Origin: an uncultured SAR116 cluster alpha proteobacterium
GTDB lineage: Bacteria > Pseudomonadota > Alphaproteobacteria > Puniceispirillales > Marisalimonadaceae
Reading direction: 5' to 3'
NCBI GenBank assembly: GCA_902630555.1
Contig: CACOVB010000007.1
Span: 1-34,822, forward strand
Length of the DNA: 34,822 bases
Shown here in pieces: positions 15,832 through 22,063 of the stretch (positions within the stretch are counted from its first letter, which is position 1; every line of letters starts with the position of its first letter). Both the position numbers and the translations under genes were made by a program. Below the pieces are notes generated by a model that was not told where the DNA came from, searched no databases, and saw only the letters and a program-made list of their open reading frames with translations.

Positions 15832-15867
15832 ATGAGACTAACTTGCTCAAATTTTTGTTCAAACTAG
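15832..15867 (+). CDS. Possible 11-codon leader peptide upstream of cspA
   Basis: An ATG at 15832 with AGAGG 8 nt before it opens an 11-codon frame reading MRLTCSNFCSN, then TAG. It lies in the cspA leader, 35 nt before the cspA start. Codons 2-3 and the stop codon fall in the two arms of a hairpin (15835-15870), so translation of the peptide would affect folding. It is too short to prove as coding; the evidence is the ribosome-binding site and its position. Confidence 0.3.
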   Translation: MRLTCSNFCSN

Positions 15868-15870
15868 TCT
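15835..15870 (+). promoter_or_regulatory. Hairpin in the cspA 5' leader
   Basis: AGACTA (15835-15840) pairs with TAGTCT (15865-15870). Inside, TTG (15843-15845) can pair with CAA (15860-15862) after a symmetric two-base internal loop. The hairpin ends 20 nt before the cspA AAAGGAG. Cold-shock genes commonly carry structured leaders that control translation with temperature, which is the likely role here. A -10-like TATACT lies at 15804-15809, suggesting a leader of about 85-90 nt. Confidence 0.4.
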
Positions 15871-15902
15871 TAAGTTTAGCATAAACATATAAAGGAGTTT
15901 TT

Positions 15903-16112
15903 ATGCCTAACGGTACAGTAAAATGGTTTAACAAAAAAAAAGGTTATGGTTTTATAGAACCTGAAACTGAAAATGAAAAAGATGTATTTGTTCATATTTC
16001 AGCAGTTAAGGAAGCTGGATTATTTAATTTAGATGAAGGTGACAAATTGACTTATGAGCTTGAAACTGGTGAAAATGGTAAAATATCAGCTGTAAAGTTA
16101 AGCAAGGCTTAA
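15903..16112 (+). CDS. cspA: Cold shock protein (CspA family)
   Basis: The 69 aa single-domain OB-fold protein binds single-stranded RNA and DNA and melts RNA structure. MPNGTVKWFNKKKGYGFIEP holds RNP1 (KGYGFI), and KDVFVHISAV is RNP2. Length is typical. AAAGGAG is 5-6 nt before the ATG, a strong site in this genome. The gene is preceded by an unusually long 149-nt gap with a hairpin and a possible leader peptide, so post-transcriptional control is likely. DUF1330, hydrolase and cupin genes follow after 9 nt with no terminator, and may be read through from it. Confidence 0.95.
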   Translation: MPNGTVKWFNKKKGYGFIEPETENEKDVFVHISAVKEAGLFNLDEGDKLTYELETGENGKISAVKLSKA

Positions 16113-16121
16113 AACTCAAGT

Positions 16122-16424
16122 ATGAAGGCCTATTGGGTAGCTAGATCTAAAATTATAAACAAAGTTAATTATAAAAAATATACAGATTTAGTTCCTGATA
16201 TAATTGAAAAATATAACGGTAAAATCTTAGCCCGTGGTGGTAACTTTAAAGTTCTAGAAGGTACCGATCAATTCCATAGATTTGTGATTATAGAATTCCC
16301 TTCGCTTGAGGATGGGAAAAGATGTTGGTCATCAAAAGAATATCAGAAAGCTTCATCGTTTAGAAAAAATGGATCTGGATTAGTTGATTTGATTTTAGTT
16401 GAATCTGGAGATGCAACTAAATAA
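16122..16424 (+). CDS. DUF1330 family protein
   Basis: The 100 aa protein has the dimeric alpha/beta barrel fold of DUF1330. The pattern MKAYWVARSKI, YTDLVPDIIEKYNGKILARGG, RFVIIEFPSLEDGKRCW and SSKEYQKASSFRKNGS matches the family. Members are small, cytoplasmic and uncharacterised. Its TAA shares one base with the ATG of the following hydrolase (TAATG), so both are made together. No clear ribosome-binding site precedes its own ATG, 9 nt after cspA. Confidence 0.85.
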   Translation: MKAYWVARSKIINKVNYKKYTDLVPDIIEKYNGKILARGGNFKVLEGTDQFHRFVIIEFPSLEDGKRCWSSKEYQKASSFRKNGSGLVDLILVESGDATK

Positions 16425-17329
16425 TGAAACTACACCCAAAATTGAAGTCTGAGTTTATAAATGTTCCCGATAGAGGTTTTGGCAAGTCAAAAATTTTTAC
16501 AAGCCATGGTGGGAATGGTCCACCTTTATTACTTATTCATGGTAACCCAATGTGCCAACTAACATGGCACAAGATTTTACCATATCTTATAAAAAATTTT
16601 TATATTGTAGCTGTGGATATTCGTGGTTATGGCGACAGTGAAGGCCCAAAAGCAGGTGGAGAAAACCATATTAATTATTCTTTTAGAGCTATGGGTGATG
16701 ACTTTAAATTTATCATGGAAAAACTAGGGTTCGATAAATTCTACGTGGCTGGTCATGATAGAGGCGCCCGGGTAACTCATAGATTATGTTTAGATTATAA
16801 AAATAATATAACTAAAGCTGCAGTCATTGATATATTGCCAAATCGACATTTATGGAGACATGTAAATAAAGATTGGTCAATGGCTTATTGGCACTGGGTT
16901 TTTATGTTGCAACCTTATGATTTTCCTGAAAAGTTAATGAGCAGTGTTTCACCATCCTATTTTATGAAGAAAAAACTATCAAAGCCAGGGGTTGGTTTAG
17001 ATTTCTGTAAAAAAACATTTAAGGAATATGTGAGATGTTTTAACTGGAAAACTATATGTGCTTCATGTGAGGATTATAGAGCTTCACCAACTTGTGATTT
17101 AGATATGGAGAATAAGGATTTTGAAAATAATAACCACGTTGATTGTCCTTTGTTAGTTTTGTGGGGCAAGAAAAGTCATACAGAAGTTTCTGATGGCAAT
17201 GTTTTAGAAACTTGGAGAAAATATTGTACTAATAAAGTTGTTGGAAGTAGTATAAATGGAGGGCATTACATTCAAGAAGAAAATCCAAAAGAAATTATAA
17301 AATGGTTTGAACATTTTTTTAGGAGGTAA
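16424..17329 (+). CDS. Alpha/beta hydrolase, haloacetate (fluoroacetate) dehalogenase-like
   Basis: The 301 aa alpha/beta hydrolase carries the residue set of fluoroacetate dehalogenases. LLIHGNP is the oxyanion loop (about 36-42). GHDRGARVTHR has Asp112 as nucleophile plus Arg113 and Arg116, the carboxylate-binding pair. His157-Trp158 in YWHWVF and Tyr218 in CEDYRA match the halide pocket, and His281 in NGGHYIQEENP is the catalytic base. This is the right size for the family (about 295-305 aa). Dehalogenation of a short haloacid is therefore plausible, but relatives with this signature also act as ester or epoxide hydrolases. It is translationally coupled to DUF1330 and followed by a cupin gene, whose ribosome-binding site lies inside its last codons. 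Confidence 0.85.
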   Translation: MKLHPKLKSEFINVPDRGFGKSKIFTSHGGNGPPLLLIHGNPMCQLTWHKILPYLIKNFYIVAVDIRGYGDSEGPKAGGENHINYSFRAMGDDFKFIMEKLGFDKFYVAGHDRGARVTHRLCLDYKNNITKAAVIDILPNRHLWRHVNKDWSMAYWHWVFMLQPYDFPEKLMSSVSPSYFMKKKLSKPGVGLDFCKKTFKEYVRCFNWKTICASCEDYRASPTCDLDMENKDFENNNHVDCPLLVLWGKKSHTEVSDGNVLETWRKYCTNKVVGSSINGGHYIQEENPKEIIKWFEHFFRR

Positions 17330-17333
17330 ATTT

Positions 17334-17912
17334 ATGAAGACACTTAAAATTTCAAAAGAAGAAATGTTAAAAAGAGTATCTGTTTTTAAGGACTTAAAGC
17401 CTTTGCCGATCCAACTCGATAATAGTATTCCTCAAGAAGGCAAAGATATTGTTTATGCCAGAGAATTACTTTCAATAATTGGCTTAGAGAATAATTCACA
17501 CAATACACCAATTAATAAAAATGCTCCAATAACAGGAGCTGCTGGGATTACAATGACGATTGCAAAATGTCCACCTAATCAAGGGCCAGGTTTACATAAT
17601 CATCAGGCTACTTTTGAAACTTTTACAGTTTTAAAAGGTAAATTTTTAATTGCTTGGAATGACGATGGGTCAGAAGAAATTATATTAAATAAATTAGACA
17701 CAATTTCAATTCCTCCAGGCGTTTGTAGATCTTTTAAAAATATTTCAGATGAAGAAGGATTGCTTCAAGTCATAATTTCTGGTGGAATTCACGATATGAA
17801 TGATATAGCTTTTACAAAAGTTGCAAAAGATCAAATGGAAAAAATTGAAACAAATTTATCAAAAAAATTTGAAGATGTTGGTTTTAAATTTAATGCAGGA
17901 TTAAATAATTAA
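17334..17912 (+). CDS. Cupin domain protein
   Basis: The 192 aa protein has one cupin barrel. GPGLHNHQATFETFTVLKG holds the first metal-binding motif (His-x-His plus Glu), and PPGVCRSFKNIS is in the second, where the usual His is not obvious. The remainder has no recognised domain. The start is the ATG at 17334, with AGGAGG at 17321-17326, 7 nt upstream; an in-frame ATG at 17303-17309 would overlap the hydrolase and has no such site. Its stop overlaps the stop of the convergent EamA gene (TTAA). A dioxygenase, isomerase or ligand-binding role is possible; the context with a dehalogenase-like hydrolase does not decide. Confidence 0.8.
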   Translation: MKTLKISKEEMLKRVSVFKDLKPLPIQLDNSIPQEGKDIVYARELLSIIGLENNSHNTPINKNAPITGAAGITMTIAKCPPNQGPGLHNHQATFETFTVLKGKFLIAWNDDGSEEIILNKLDTISIPPGVCRSFKNISDEEGLLQVIISGGIHDMNDIAFTKVAKDQMEKIETNLSKKFEDVGFKFNAGLNN

Positions 17913-18790
17913 TTAGATATATTTTTTAACTTTGTAAGATAATATCCTGAAACAACTATTAGTATAGATCCTAGAATTGTTGAGTTTTCTGGAACTTCAT
18001 TATAAATTACATATCCCCAAAATGCAGCTAGTATAAGGGTTATATTTACAAATGGTGAAGCAACTGAGGCGTTAATATATGTCAATGATTTAATAAAGAA
18101 AAAATGTCCTAAAGTAACTAAGATTCCCATAAGTATCATTAAACAAAGATCAAAAAAAGAAGGGATTTCAAAAAAATAAATCCCAAAAGGGATTGCTAAA
18201 AAAGATCCTGAAATTGCTGTATAAATTAAAGTAGTGGATGACTTATCATTTTTATTTAAGTATTTTGTTGAAATTGTAAATAATGCAAAAAATAATGCTG
18301 CTAAAAAAGGAAAAATTATATATAGATTAAAAATTTTAGAACCAGGATTTGCAATAACTATAGCTCCAACTAAACCTATAATAATCAGAAATATTTGTTT
18401 GTTTGAAACTTTTTCTTTTAAAAAAATAATTGCTAGGATCATAGTCAATATTGGTCCTATCATATAAATTGCTATGTGATCTGCAAAAGGAAGAGTTGCT
18501 AATCCAGCAAACATACAACATGTTGTTAGCATTAAAAGAGCACCTCTGCCTAGTTGTAATTTAGGCATGTCTGATTTTAAAAATTTACTTAAATCTTTAT
18601 TAAATAATAATATTAAAAAAATTAACTGAGATATATATCTTGTGAATACAATAAAAAGAGGATCATAACGTTGACCTAAGTCTTTAGCTATAAGTTCCAT
18701 AATTGAAAAAATAAAGTATGTGGCTATTATTAAAAAGAAACCTTTTGATCTATTTGATGAAACTTCAAACAATTTGATAATAGAATTCAT
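17909..18790 (-). CDS. EamA/DMT family transporter
   Basis: The 293 aa inner-membrane protein has ten hydrophobic segments in two EamA repeats. Early markers are FIFSIMELIAKDLGQRYDP and FTRYISQLIFLI; the middle has LATLPFADHIAIYMIGPILT; the second repeat has GHFFFIKSLTYINASVASPF. This resembles the S-adenosylmethionine/RhaT-like branch of the superfamily, but the substrate cannot be inferred. It is not close to the other EamA protein of the window (10646-11548). On the minus strand, TATAAT (18799-18804 on the map) lies only 8 nt upstream of the ATG, just after the DUF1127 terminator, so its transcript may be nearly leaderless. The 3' end overlaps the cupin stop. Confidence 0.87.
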   Translation of the reverse strand: MNSIIKLFEVSSNRSKGFFLIIATYFIFSIMELIAKDLGQRYDPLFIVFTRYISQLIFLILLFNKDLSKFLKSDMPKLQLGRGALLMLTTCCMFAGLATLPFADHIAIYMIGPILTMILAIIFLKEKVSNKQIFLIIIGLVGAIVIANPGSKIFNLYIIFPFLAALFFALFTISTKYLNKNDKSSTTLIYTAISGSFLAIPFGIYFFEIPSFFDLCLMILMGILVTLGHFFFIKSLTYINASVASPFVNITLILAAFWGYVIYNEVPENSTILGSILIVVSGYYLTKLKNISN

Positions 18791-18826
18791 TAAATAAAAT
18801 TATATTTATTTGTGTTCAATGCAATA

Positions 18827-18854
18827 AAAAAGGGTGAAATTATTCACCCTTTTT
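18827..18854 (-). terminator. Strong intrinsic terminator after the DUF1127 gene and its stem-loop
   Basis: A perfect 12-bp stem (AAAAAGGGTGAA with TTCACCCTTTTT) closes a 4-nt loop, with the GC-rich GGGTG core flanked by A and T runs. On the minus strand it ends in a U tract and lies 59 nt after the DUF1127 stop. The A/T symmetry could let it act in both directions, but no plus-strand gene ends here. It is the clearest terminator in the window. Confidence 0.85.
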
Positions 18855-18862
18855 GTATTTAA

Positions 18863-18898
18863 TCTAGATAAGAAGAGGAGGAGGAATATATATCTAGA
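18863..18898 (-). ncRNA. Stem-loop with CCUCCUCCUC loop in the DUF1127 3' region (CcsR/cuckoo-like sRNA candidate)
   Basis: On the minus strand, 14 nt after the DUF1127 stop, UCUAGAUA pairs with UAUCUAGA (8 bp). The 20-nt loop is pyrimidine-rich and contains CCUCCUCCUC. This resembles the anti-Shine-Dalgarno of 16S rRNA. The intrinsic terminator follows 8 nt later, so a small RNA of about 70-90 nt could be released from the mRNA end. In Rhodobacter, the CcsR sRNAs (conserved CCUCCUCCC loops, part of the 'cuckoo' RNA family of Alphaproteobacteria) are made from the 3' part of a DUF1127 transcript; the same order here supports homology or analogy. Differences: only one CU-rich loop is seen, where known members often have two, and the second hairpin here is a plain terminator. 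Confidence 0.6.
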
Positions 18899-18912
18899 AA
18901 AAAATTTTGTAG

Positions 18913-19137
18913 TTAAGCAGCTTTAGCTTTTGTAGATTTAATTCTACTTATCTTCTTAGTTGGGAAATTTGCTACTTCTTTGTAATTGTAGAAATCACCT
19001 GTATCTAAAGAAGTTCTAGTTATTCCCATTGCTTCAAGCTCATTGTCTGATAAGAATGCTAAAGCTTGTCTTGTTCTATTAATCGCAATTTTTTCGAAAA
19101 TAGAAGTTAAAGTATTAATAAATTTATTGTTAGTCAT
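18913..19137 (-). CDS. DUF1127 (YjiS-like) small protein
   Basis: The 74 aa basic protein carries the DUF1127 pattern: a helix with NRTRQALAFLSDNELEAMG (about 23-41), then ITRTSLDTG. The C-terminal tail is lysine-rich (PTKKISRIKSTKAKAA), fitting RNA binding; a Rhodobacter DUF1127 protein (CcaF1) is known to bind RNA and influence sRNA maturation. The start is ATG at 19135-19137, with AAAGGAA 7 nt upstream. A GTG at 19197 is in frame but has no ribosome-binding site and adds 20 unlikely residues. A CCUCCUCCUC stem-loop and a strong terminator follow on the same strand. It is divergent from the ExbB-like gene across a 249-nt region. Confidence 0.82.
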   Translation of the reverse strand: MTNNKFINTLTSIFEKIAINRTRQALAFLSDNELEAMGITRTSLDTGDFYNYKEVANFPTKKISRIKSTKAKAA

Positions 19138-19200
19138 TGTTTGTTCCTTTTGAATATATTTAATATATAATTGTTTCGTATCTAAAAGAGAATACACAAT

Positions 19201-19223
19201 AATAGAAAATAATTATTTCTATT
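19201..19223. promoter_or_regulatory. Inverted repeat AATAGAAA-N7-TTTCTATT
   Basis: Perfect 8-bp arms around 7 nt lie 64 nt upstream of the DUF1127 start, in the divergent gap before the ExbB-like module. Each arm holds a G/C, so it is less likely to be an accident of AT content than the AT-only repeat nearby. It could be an operator for either gene; no regulator is assigned. Confidence 0.3.
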
Positions 19224-19249
19224 TTGGAAACTGTTAACGAATATTCAAT

Positions 19250-19279
19250 ATATTATTAATATTTTAGAAATAATAATAT
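19250..19279. repeat. AT-only inverted repeat in the DUF1127/ExbB intergenic region
   Basis: ATATTATTA (19250-19258) and TAATAATAT (19271-19279) form 9-bp arms with a 12-nt spacer. The 249-nt gap (19138-19386) otherwise holds no gene. There is a weak plus-strand promoter-like pair, TTGTTT at 19333-19338 and TGTAAT at 19357-19362, before the ExbB-like gene. The AT-only composition makes chance occurrence quite possible. Confidence 0.25.
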
Positions 19280-19386
19280 TTGGGAAAAAATTAATCAAAA
19301 CTTAACATATTCATTTTAAAATTATTTAACGCTTGTTTAATAGTTCAATTAAATGTTGTAATTATTGTTATAATAAGGAGAAATTA

Positions 19387-19848
19387 ATGAAAATAACAAA
19401 ACCATTTTTATTGTGGTGGATACAAGTTGTTACTATTAGTTTTGCATCCTTTTTTATATATACTTTTAACTGGTTTGAAGCACTTTATGATGCAGATCAA
19501 ACAAAAATAAGTTTTTTAATAATAATTGTATTTATCGGATCTACTTTAACTGTAGGTGTTTTAAGCTACAAAAACCTATCTAATAGAAATGTTCTATCTA
19601 ATTATGTTTGGTTTTCTTCTGAAACCATGGTTACTTTGGGTTTGATTGGAACCGTTGCTGGTTTTCTTTTAATGTTAAGTTCAGCTTTTGATAATCTTGA
19701 TGTTAAAAATGTTGAGAATGTTCAAGAAGTGATTACAGATATGTCTTTAGGAATGAGTACCGCTTTGTGTACTACTCTTGTTGGTCTTGTATCAAGTGTA
19801 TTAACAAAAATTCAAATGGTCATATTAGAGAATAATAACCATGAATGA
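19387..19848 (+). CDS. MotA/TolQ/ExbB-like ion channel protein (short)
   Basis: The 153 aa membrane protein appears to be a minimal member of the ExbB/TolQ/MotA channel superfamily. Four hydrophobic segments are seen: about residues 6-28, 38-58, 75-98 and 118-142. The last two carry the family signature: ETMVTLGLIGTVAGFLLML, then DMSLGMSTALCTTLVGLV. It lacks the large cytoplasmic loop of typical ExbB or MotA proteins. AAGGAG (19375-19380) is 6 nt before the ATG at 19387; an in-frame upstream start at 19333 has no such site. Its end overlaps the next gene by 8 nt (ATGAATGA), and that gene encodes an ExbD/MotB-like membrane anchor. The pair is expected to form a proton- or sodium-driven complex in the inner membrane. 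Confidence 0.72.
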   Translation: MKITKPFLLWWIQVVTISFASFFIYTFNWFEALYDADQTKISFLIIIVFIGSTLTVGVLSYKNLSNRNVLSNYVWFSSETMVTLGLIGTVAGFLLMLSSAFDNLDVKNVENVQEVITDMSLGMSTALCTTLVGLVSSVLTKIQMVILENNNHE

Positions 19849-20458
19849 CCCTAGATATAGATCATCTTTTGGATTTATAGATTTATTATTTAATCTTCTT
19901 ATAGGATTTGTTTTTTTGTTCATGTTGGCTTTCATGTTAATAAATCCAGTAGCAAAAAAAGAAACAATTAAACCTAAAGCAGAATACTTTATAATATTAG
20001 AATGGGATGGTGAGAAACCTTACGATTTAGATTTGTGGGTAAAAGACAATTTAGGACATGTTGTTAGTTTTAGACGACCAGATGATGCTTTAATTCATCT
20101 AGAGAGAGATGATTTGGGTACGATTAATGACACTTATTATGATGCTGATGGTAAATTAGTTTATTTAAAAGAAAATAGAGAAACTGTTGCTATTAGGACT
20201 AATGATCCTAGATCATACCTTGTTACAGTTCACTTTTACAATGCTAGAAAAAATCCTGCACCCTTAATTCATGCATCCGTAAAGCTTATAAAAATTAATC
20301 CTTATAGAGAAGAATTCCACAAAAAACTTTTTTTCAGTCAAGAGGGACAAGAATTGCCTGCAATGACATTTAGAATAGATTATAATCAAAGTGTTCATGT
20401 TAAACCAACCGAAGAATTGATAATTAAAGATGAAATTATTAGGAAAGAGGGTGCCTAA
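19841..20458 (+). CDS. ExbD/MotB-like membrane anchor with DUF2135-like periplasmic domain
   Basis: The 205 aa protein has one N-terminal membrane helix at about residues 11-34, containing FGFIDLLFNLLIGFVFLFM. The Asp at the start of this helix sits where ExbD and MotB have their ion-binding Asp. The rest is outside the membrane. EWDGEKPYDLDLWVKDNLGH (about 54-73), followed by a beta-rich region with NDPRSYLVTVHFYNARKNP, resembles DUF2135-type beta-sandwich domains; this match is by eye. No peptidoglycan-binding OmpA-like or TonB-partner region is visible, unlike MotB or ExbD. It overlaps the ExbB-like gene by 8 nt and is directly followed by a third membrane protein. Function unknown; an ion-driven complex with a novel load domain is inferred. 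Confidence 0.65.
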   Translation: MNDPRYRSSFGFIDLLFNLLIGFVFLFMLAFMLINPVAKKETIKPKAEYFIILEWDGEKPYDLDLWVKDNLGHVVSFRRPDDALIHLERDDLGTINDTYYDADGKLVYLKENRETVAIRTNDPRSYLVTVHFYNARKNPAPLIHASVKLIKINPYREEFHKKLFFSQEGQELPAMTFRIDYNQSVHVKPTEELIIKDEIIRKEGA

Positions 20459-20938
20459 TTGTTAGATTTTTCAATTAGTGGCGGTCAGCTAATGTTAATA
20501 TGGGCTTTTGCTGGAGCTATTTGTTGTTTACCTTTTTTCATTAAAAAAAGATGGCAATATTTTGTGACTGTTCCAACTATATTTTTATCAATATATATAA
20601 GTTTCATAACAAATTATGAATTTATTGGAAAGCCACTTTATGAGAGACCTCCTTCAAAATTCGTATACCAGTATCATAGTGTAATTTACGAAAAAGGTGA
20701 AAGATGGATTATATTATGGGCACTTCAAAATAAAGAAAATAGATTATACAAATTTCCATGGACTGAAGAAAATGAAGATAGTTTAGATCAGGCAAGAAGA
20801 AATCAAGAACAATTTGGTATTCCTCAAATGGGTGAAGTAATTCCAAAAAAAGAAGGTGATAGAGATAAGCGTTCTAGAAATAATGAGTTTACTTTAAAAA
20901 CCTACAAGTTTCCATTTCAAGAAATTATGCCAAAATAA
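20459..20938 (+). CDS. Unrecognised membrane protein, third gene of the ExbB/ExbD-like module
   Basis: I do not recognise this 159 aa protein. It has two N-terminal membrane segments, at about residues 9-27 and 34-52, and a soluble C-terminal part of about 100 aa rich in charged residues and tyrosine. That part contains KGERWIILWALQNKENRLYKFP, split here as GERWIILWAL and RLYKFPWTEENEDS, then QMGEVIPKKEGDRDKRSRNNE. The start is TTG at 20459, immediately after the previous stop, with GAGG 8 nt upstream; no better start is available before the first membrane segment. It belongs to the same transcript as the channel and anchor genes. It ends 2 nt before the convergent monooxygenase gene, and no terminator is visible. 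Confidence 0.65.
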   Translation: MLDFSISGGQLMLIWAFAGAICCLPFFIKKRWQYFVTVPTIFLSIYISFITNYEFIGKPLYERPPSKFVYQYHSVIYEKGERWIILWALQNKENRLYKFPWTEENEDSLDQARRNQEQFGIPQMGEVIPKKEGDRDKRSRNNEFTLKTYKFPFQEIMPK

Positions 20939-20940
20939 AA

Positions 20941-22056
20941 TTATTCAGCCGCTGGGAGAGTTTTTAAATTTTTAATGTAGTTATCTAATTTAGGCCTAAT
21001 ATTTTCAGACATTTGCACTAATGTATTAGACCATAATTCTTTCCAACCATAATGATCATGACCGGTAAGAAGTAAGGTTCCAAAAGGTCCGACAATATCA
21101 ATAAAGTTTATAAGTTTGTCCAAAACTTCTTTTTCAGTGCCAATAATTATCAAATCCTTTGCCTTTAGAATTGACGCTTGTTTTTCTTCTTCAATGTTGA
21201 TTTCTTTTTTTGAAATTCCTGAAGCAAGTTTTCCTACAGTATTTAGGTATAAAAAATAGTCTGTAAAAATACCTTCAGGGTCATTTAAGATTTCATTAGC
21301 TTGTTGTGATGTTTCAGTGATAAGAACACTTCTTCCAACTCTCCATGAATCATAATCACCTTTTTTTCCACTTTCTCTAGAACCTTCAAGATATGTTGGC
21401 CAGTGAGTTGCAATATCTTCAGCAGGAACAAAATTTCCAGAAATAGGAATCCACTCCTTTTTACCAGCAAATTTAGCTGTCATCGAATTTGCATTTTTTA
21501 GAGAAACTGCGATAGGTGGATGAGGTTTTTGAAATGGTTTTATAAATGTTCCAATTCCAAGTTCTGGAATATAGTTATTTTCAACTTTAAAGTTTATAAA
21601 ATCACTCTTATAATTGAGTGCTTCATTACTGTTCCATATACTTAAAATTGCATCAATGCTGTCTAGCATTGTAAGAGCCCTTGTTTTTCCATCAAGATTA
21701 TCAAAAAGCTCCCAGTCACTTACTAATCCACCTGCTCCTACACCAAACAAAAATCTTCCTTTTGATAGATTATCAAATAAAGCTGCATGTCCAGCTACAA
21801 TAGCTGGATGTTGTTGAGGAAGTGAAATAACACCTGTTCCAAACTTAATTTGTTTTGTTTCTGAAATTAAACTTGCATTAAATATAAATGGTGATGGCAC
21901 TGGTTCACCTGAGGAGCTGTAATGTTCTCCCATCCAAGCTTCAGAATAATTTAACTTATCTGCTTTTATTACTAGATTTCTATCTTCTTCCAAACAATCA
22001 ACTAAATTTTTATTAGCTGGATGTATTGGCATCATGAAAATTCCAAGTTTTAACAT
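20941..22056 (-). CDS. LLM class flavin-dependent monooxygenase (luciferase-like)
   Basis: The 371 aa TIM-barrel protein is a bacterial-luciferase-like FMN-dependent oxidoreductase. MLKLGIFMMPIHP, AWMGEHYSSSGEPVPSPFIF, GTGVISLPQQHPAIVAGHAA and LSKGRFLFGVGAGGL are characteristic blocks of the alkanal-monooxygenase group, and the position of WMGEHYSS matches the substrate/flavin pocket. Length is normal. It is the last gene of a six-gene minus-strand operon, starting 8 nt after the quinone oxidoreductase stop. A reduced-flavin supplier is not obvious in the operon. The substrate is unknown; family members oxidise aldehydes, terpenoids, sulfonates and others. Confidence 0.9.
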   Translation of the reverse strand: MLKLGIFMMPIHPANKNLVDCLEEDRNLVIKADKLNYSEAWMGEHYSSSGEPVPSPFIFNASLISETKQIKFGTGVISLPQQHPAIVAGHAALFDNLSKGRFLFGVGAGGLVSDWELFDNLDGKTRALTMLDSIDAILSIWNSNEALNYKSDFINFKVENNYIPELGIGTFIKPFQKPHPPIAVSLKNANSMTAKFAGKKEWIPISGNFVPAEDIATHWPTYLEGSRESGKKGDYDSWRVGRSVLITETSQQANEILNDPEGIFTDYFLYLNTVGKLASGISKKEINIEEEKQASILKAKDLIIIGTEKEVLDKLINFIDIVGPFGTLLLTGHDHYGWKELWSNTLVQMSENIRPKLDNYIKNLKTLPAAE

Positions 22057-22063
22057 TAATTCA

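Noticed and set aside
18871..18890. The plus-strand GAGGAGGAGG as a ribosome-binding site
   Set aside because: No ATG, GTG or TTG with an open frame follows at a useful distance; the minus-strand stem-loop explains it better.
19387..20938. Zorya-type anti-phage defence (ZorA/ZorB) for the ExbB/ExbD-like genes
   Set aside because: ZorA has a long helical tail, ZorB a peptidoglycan-binding domain, and helicase/nuclease partners follow; none of these is present here.
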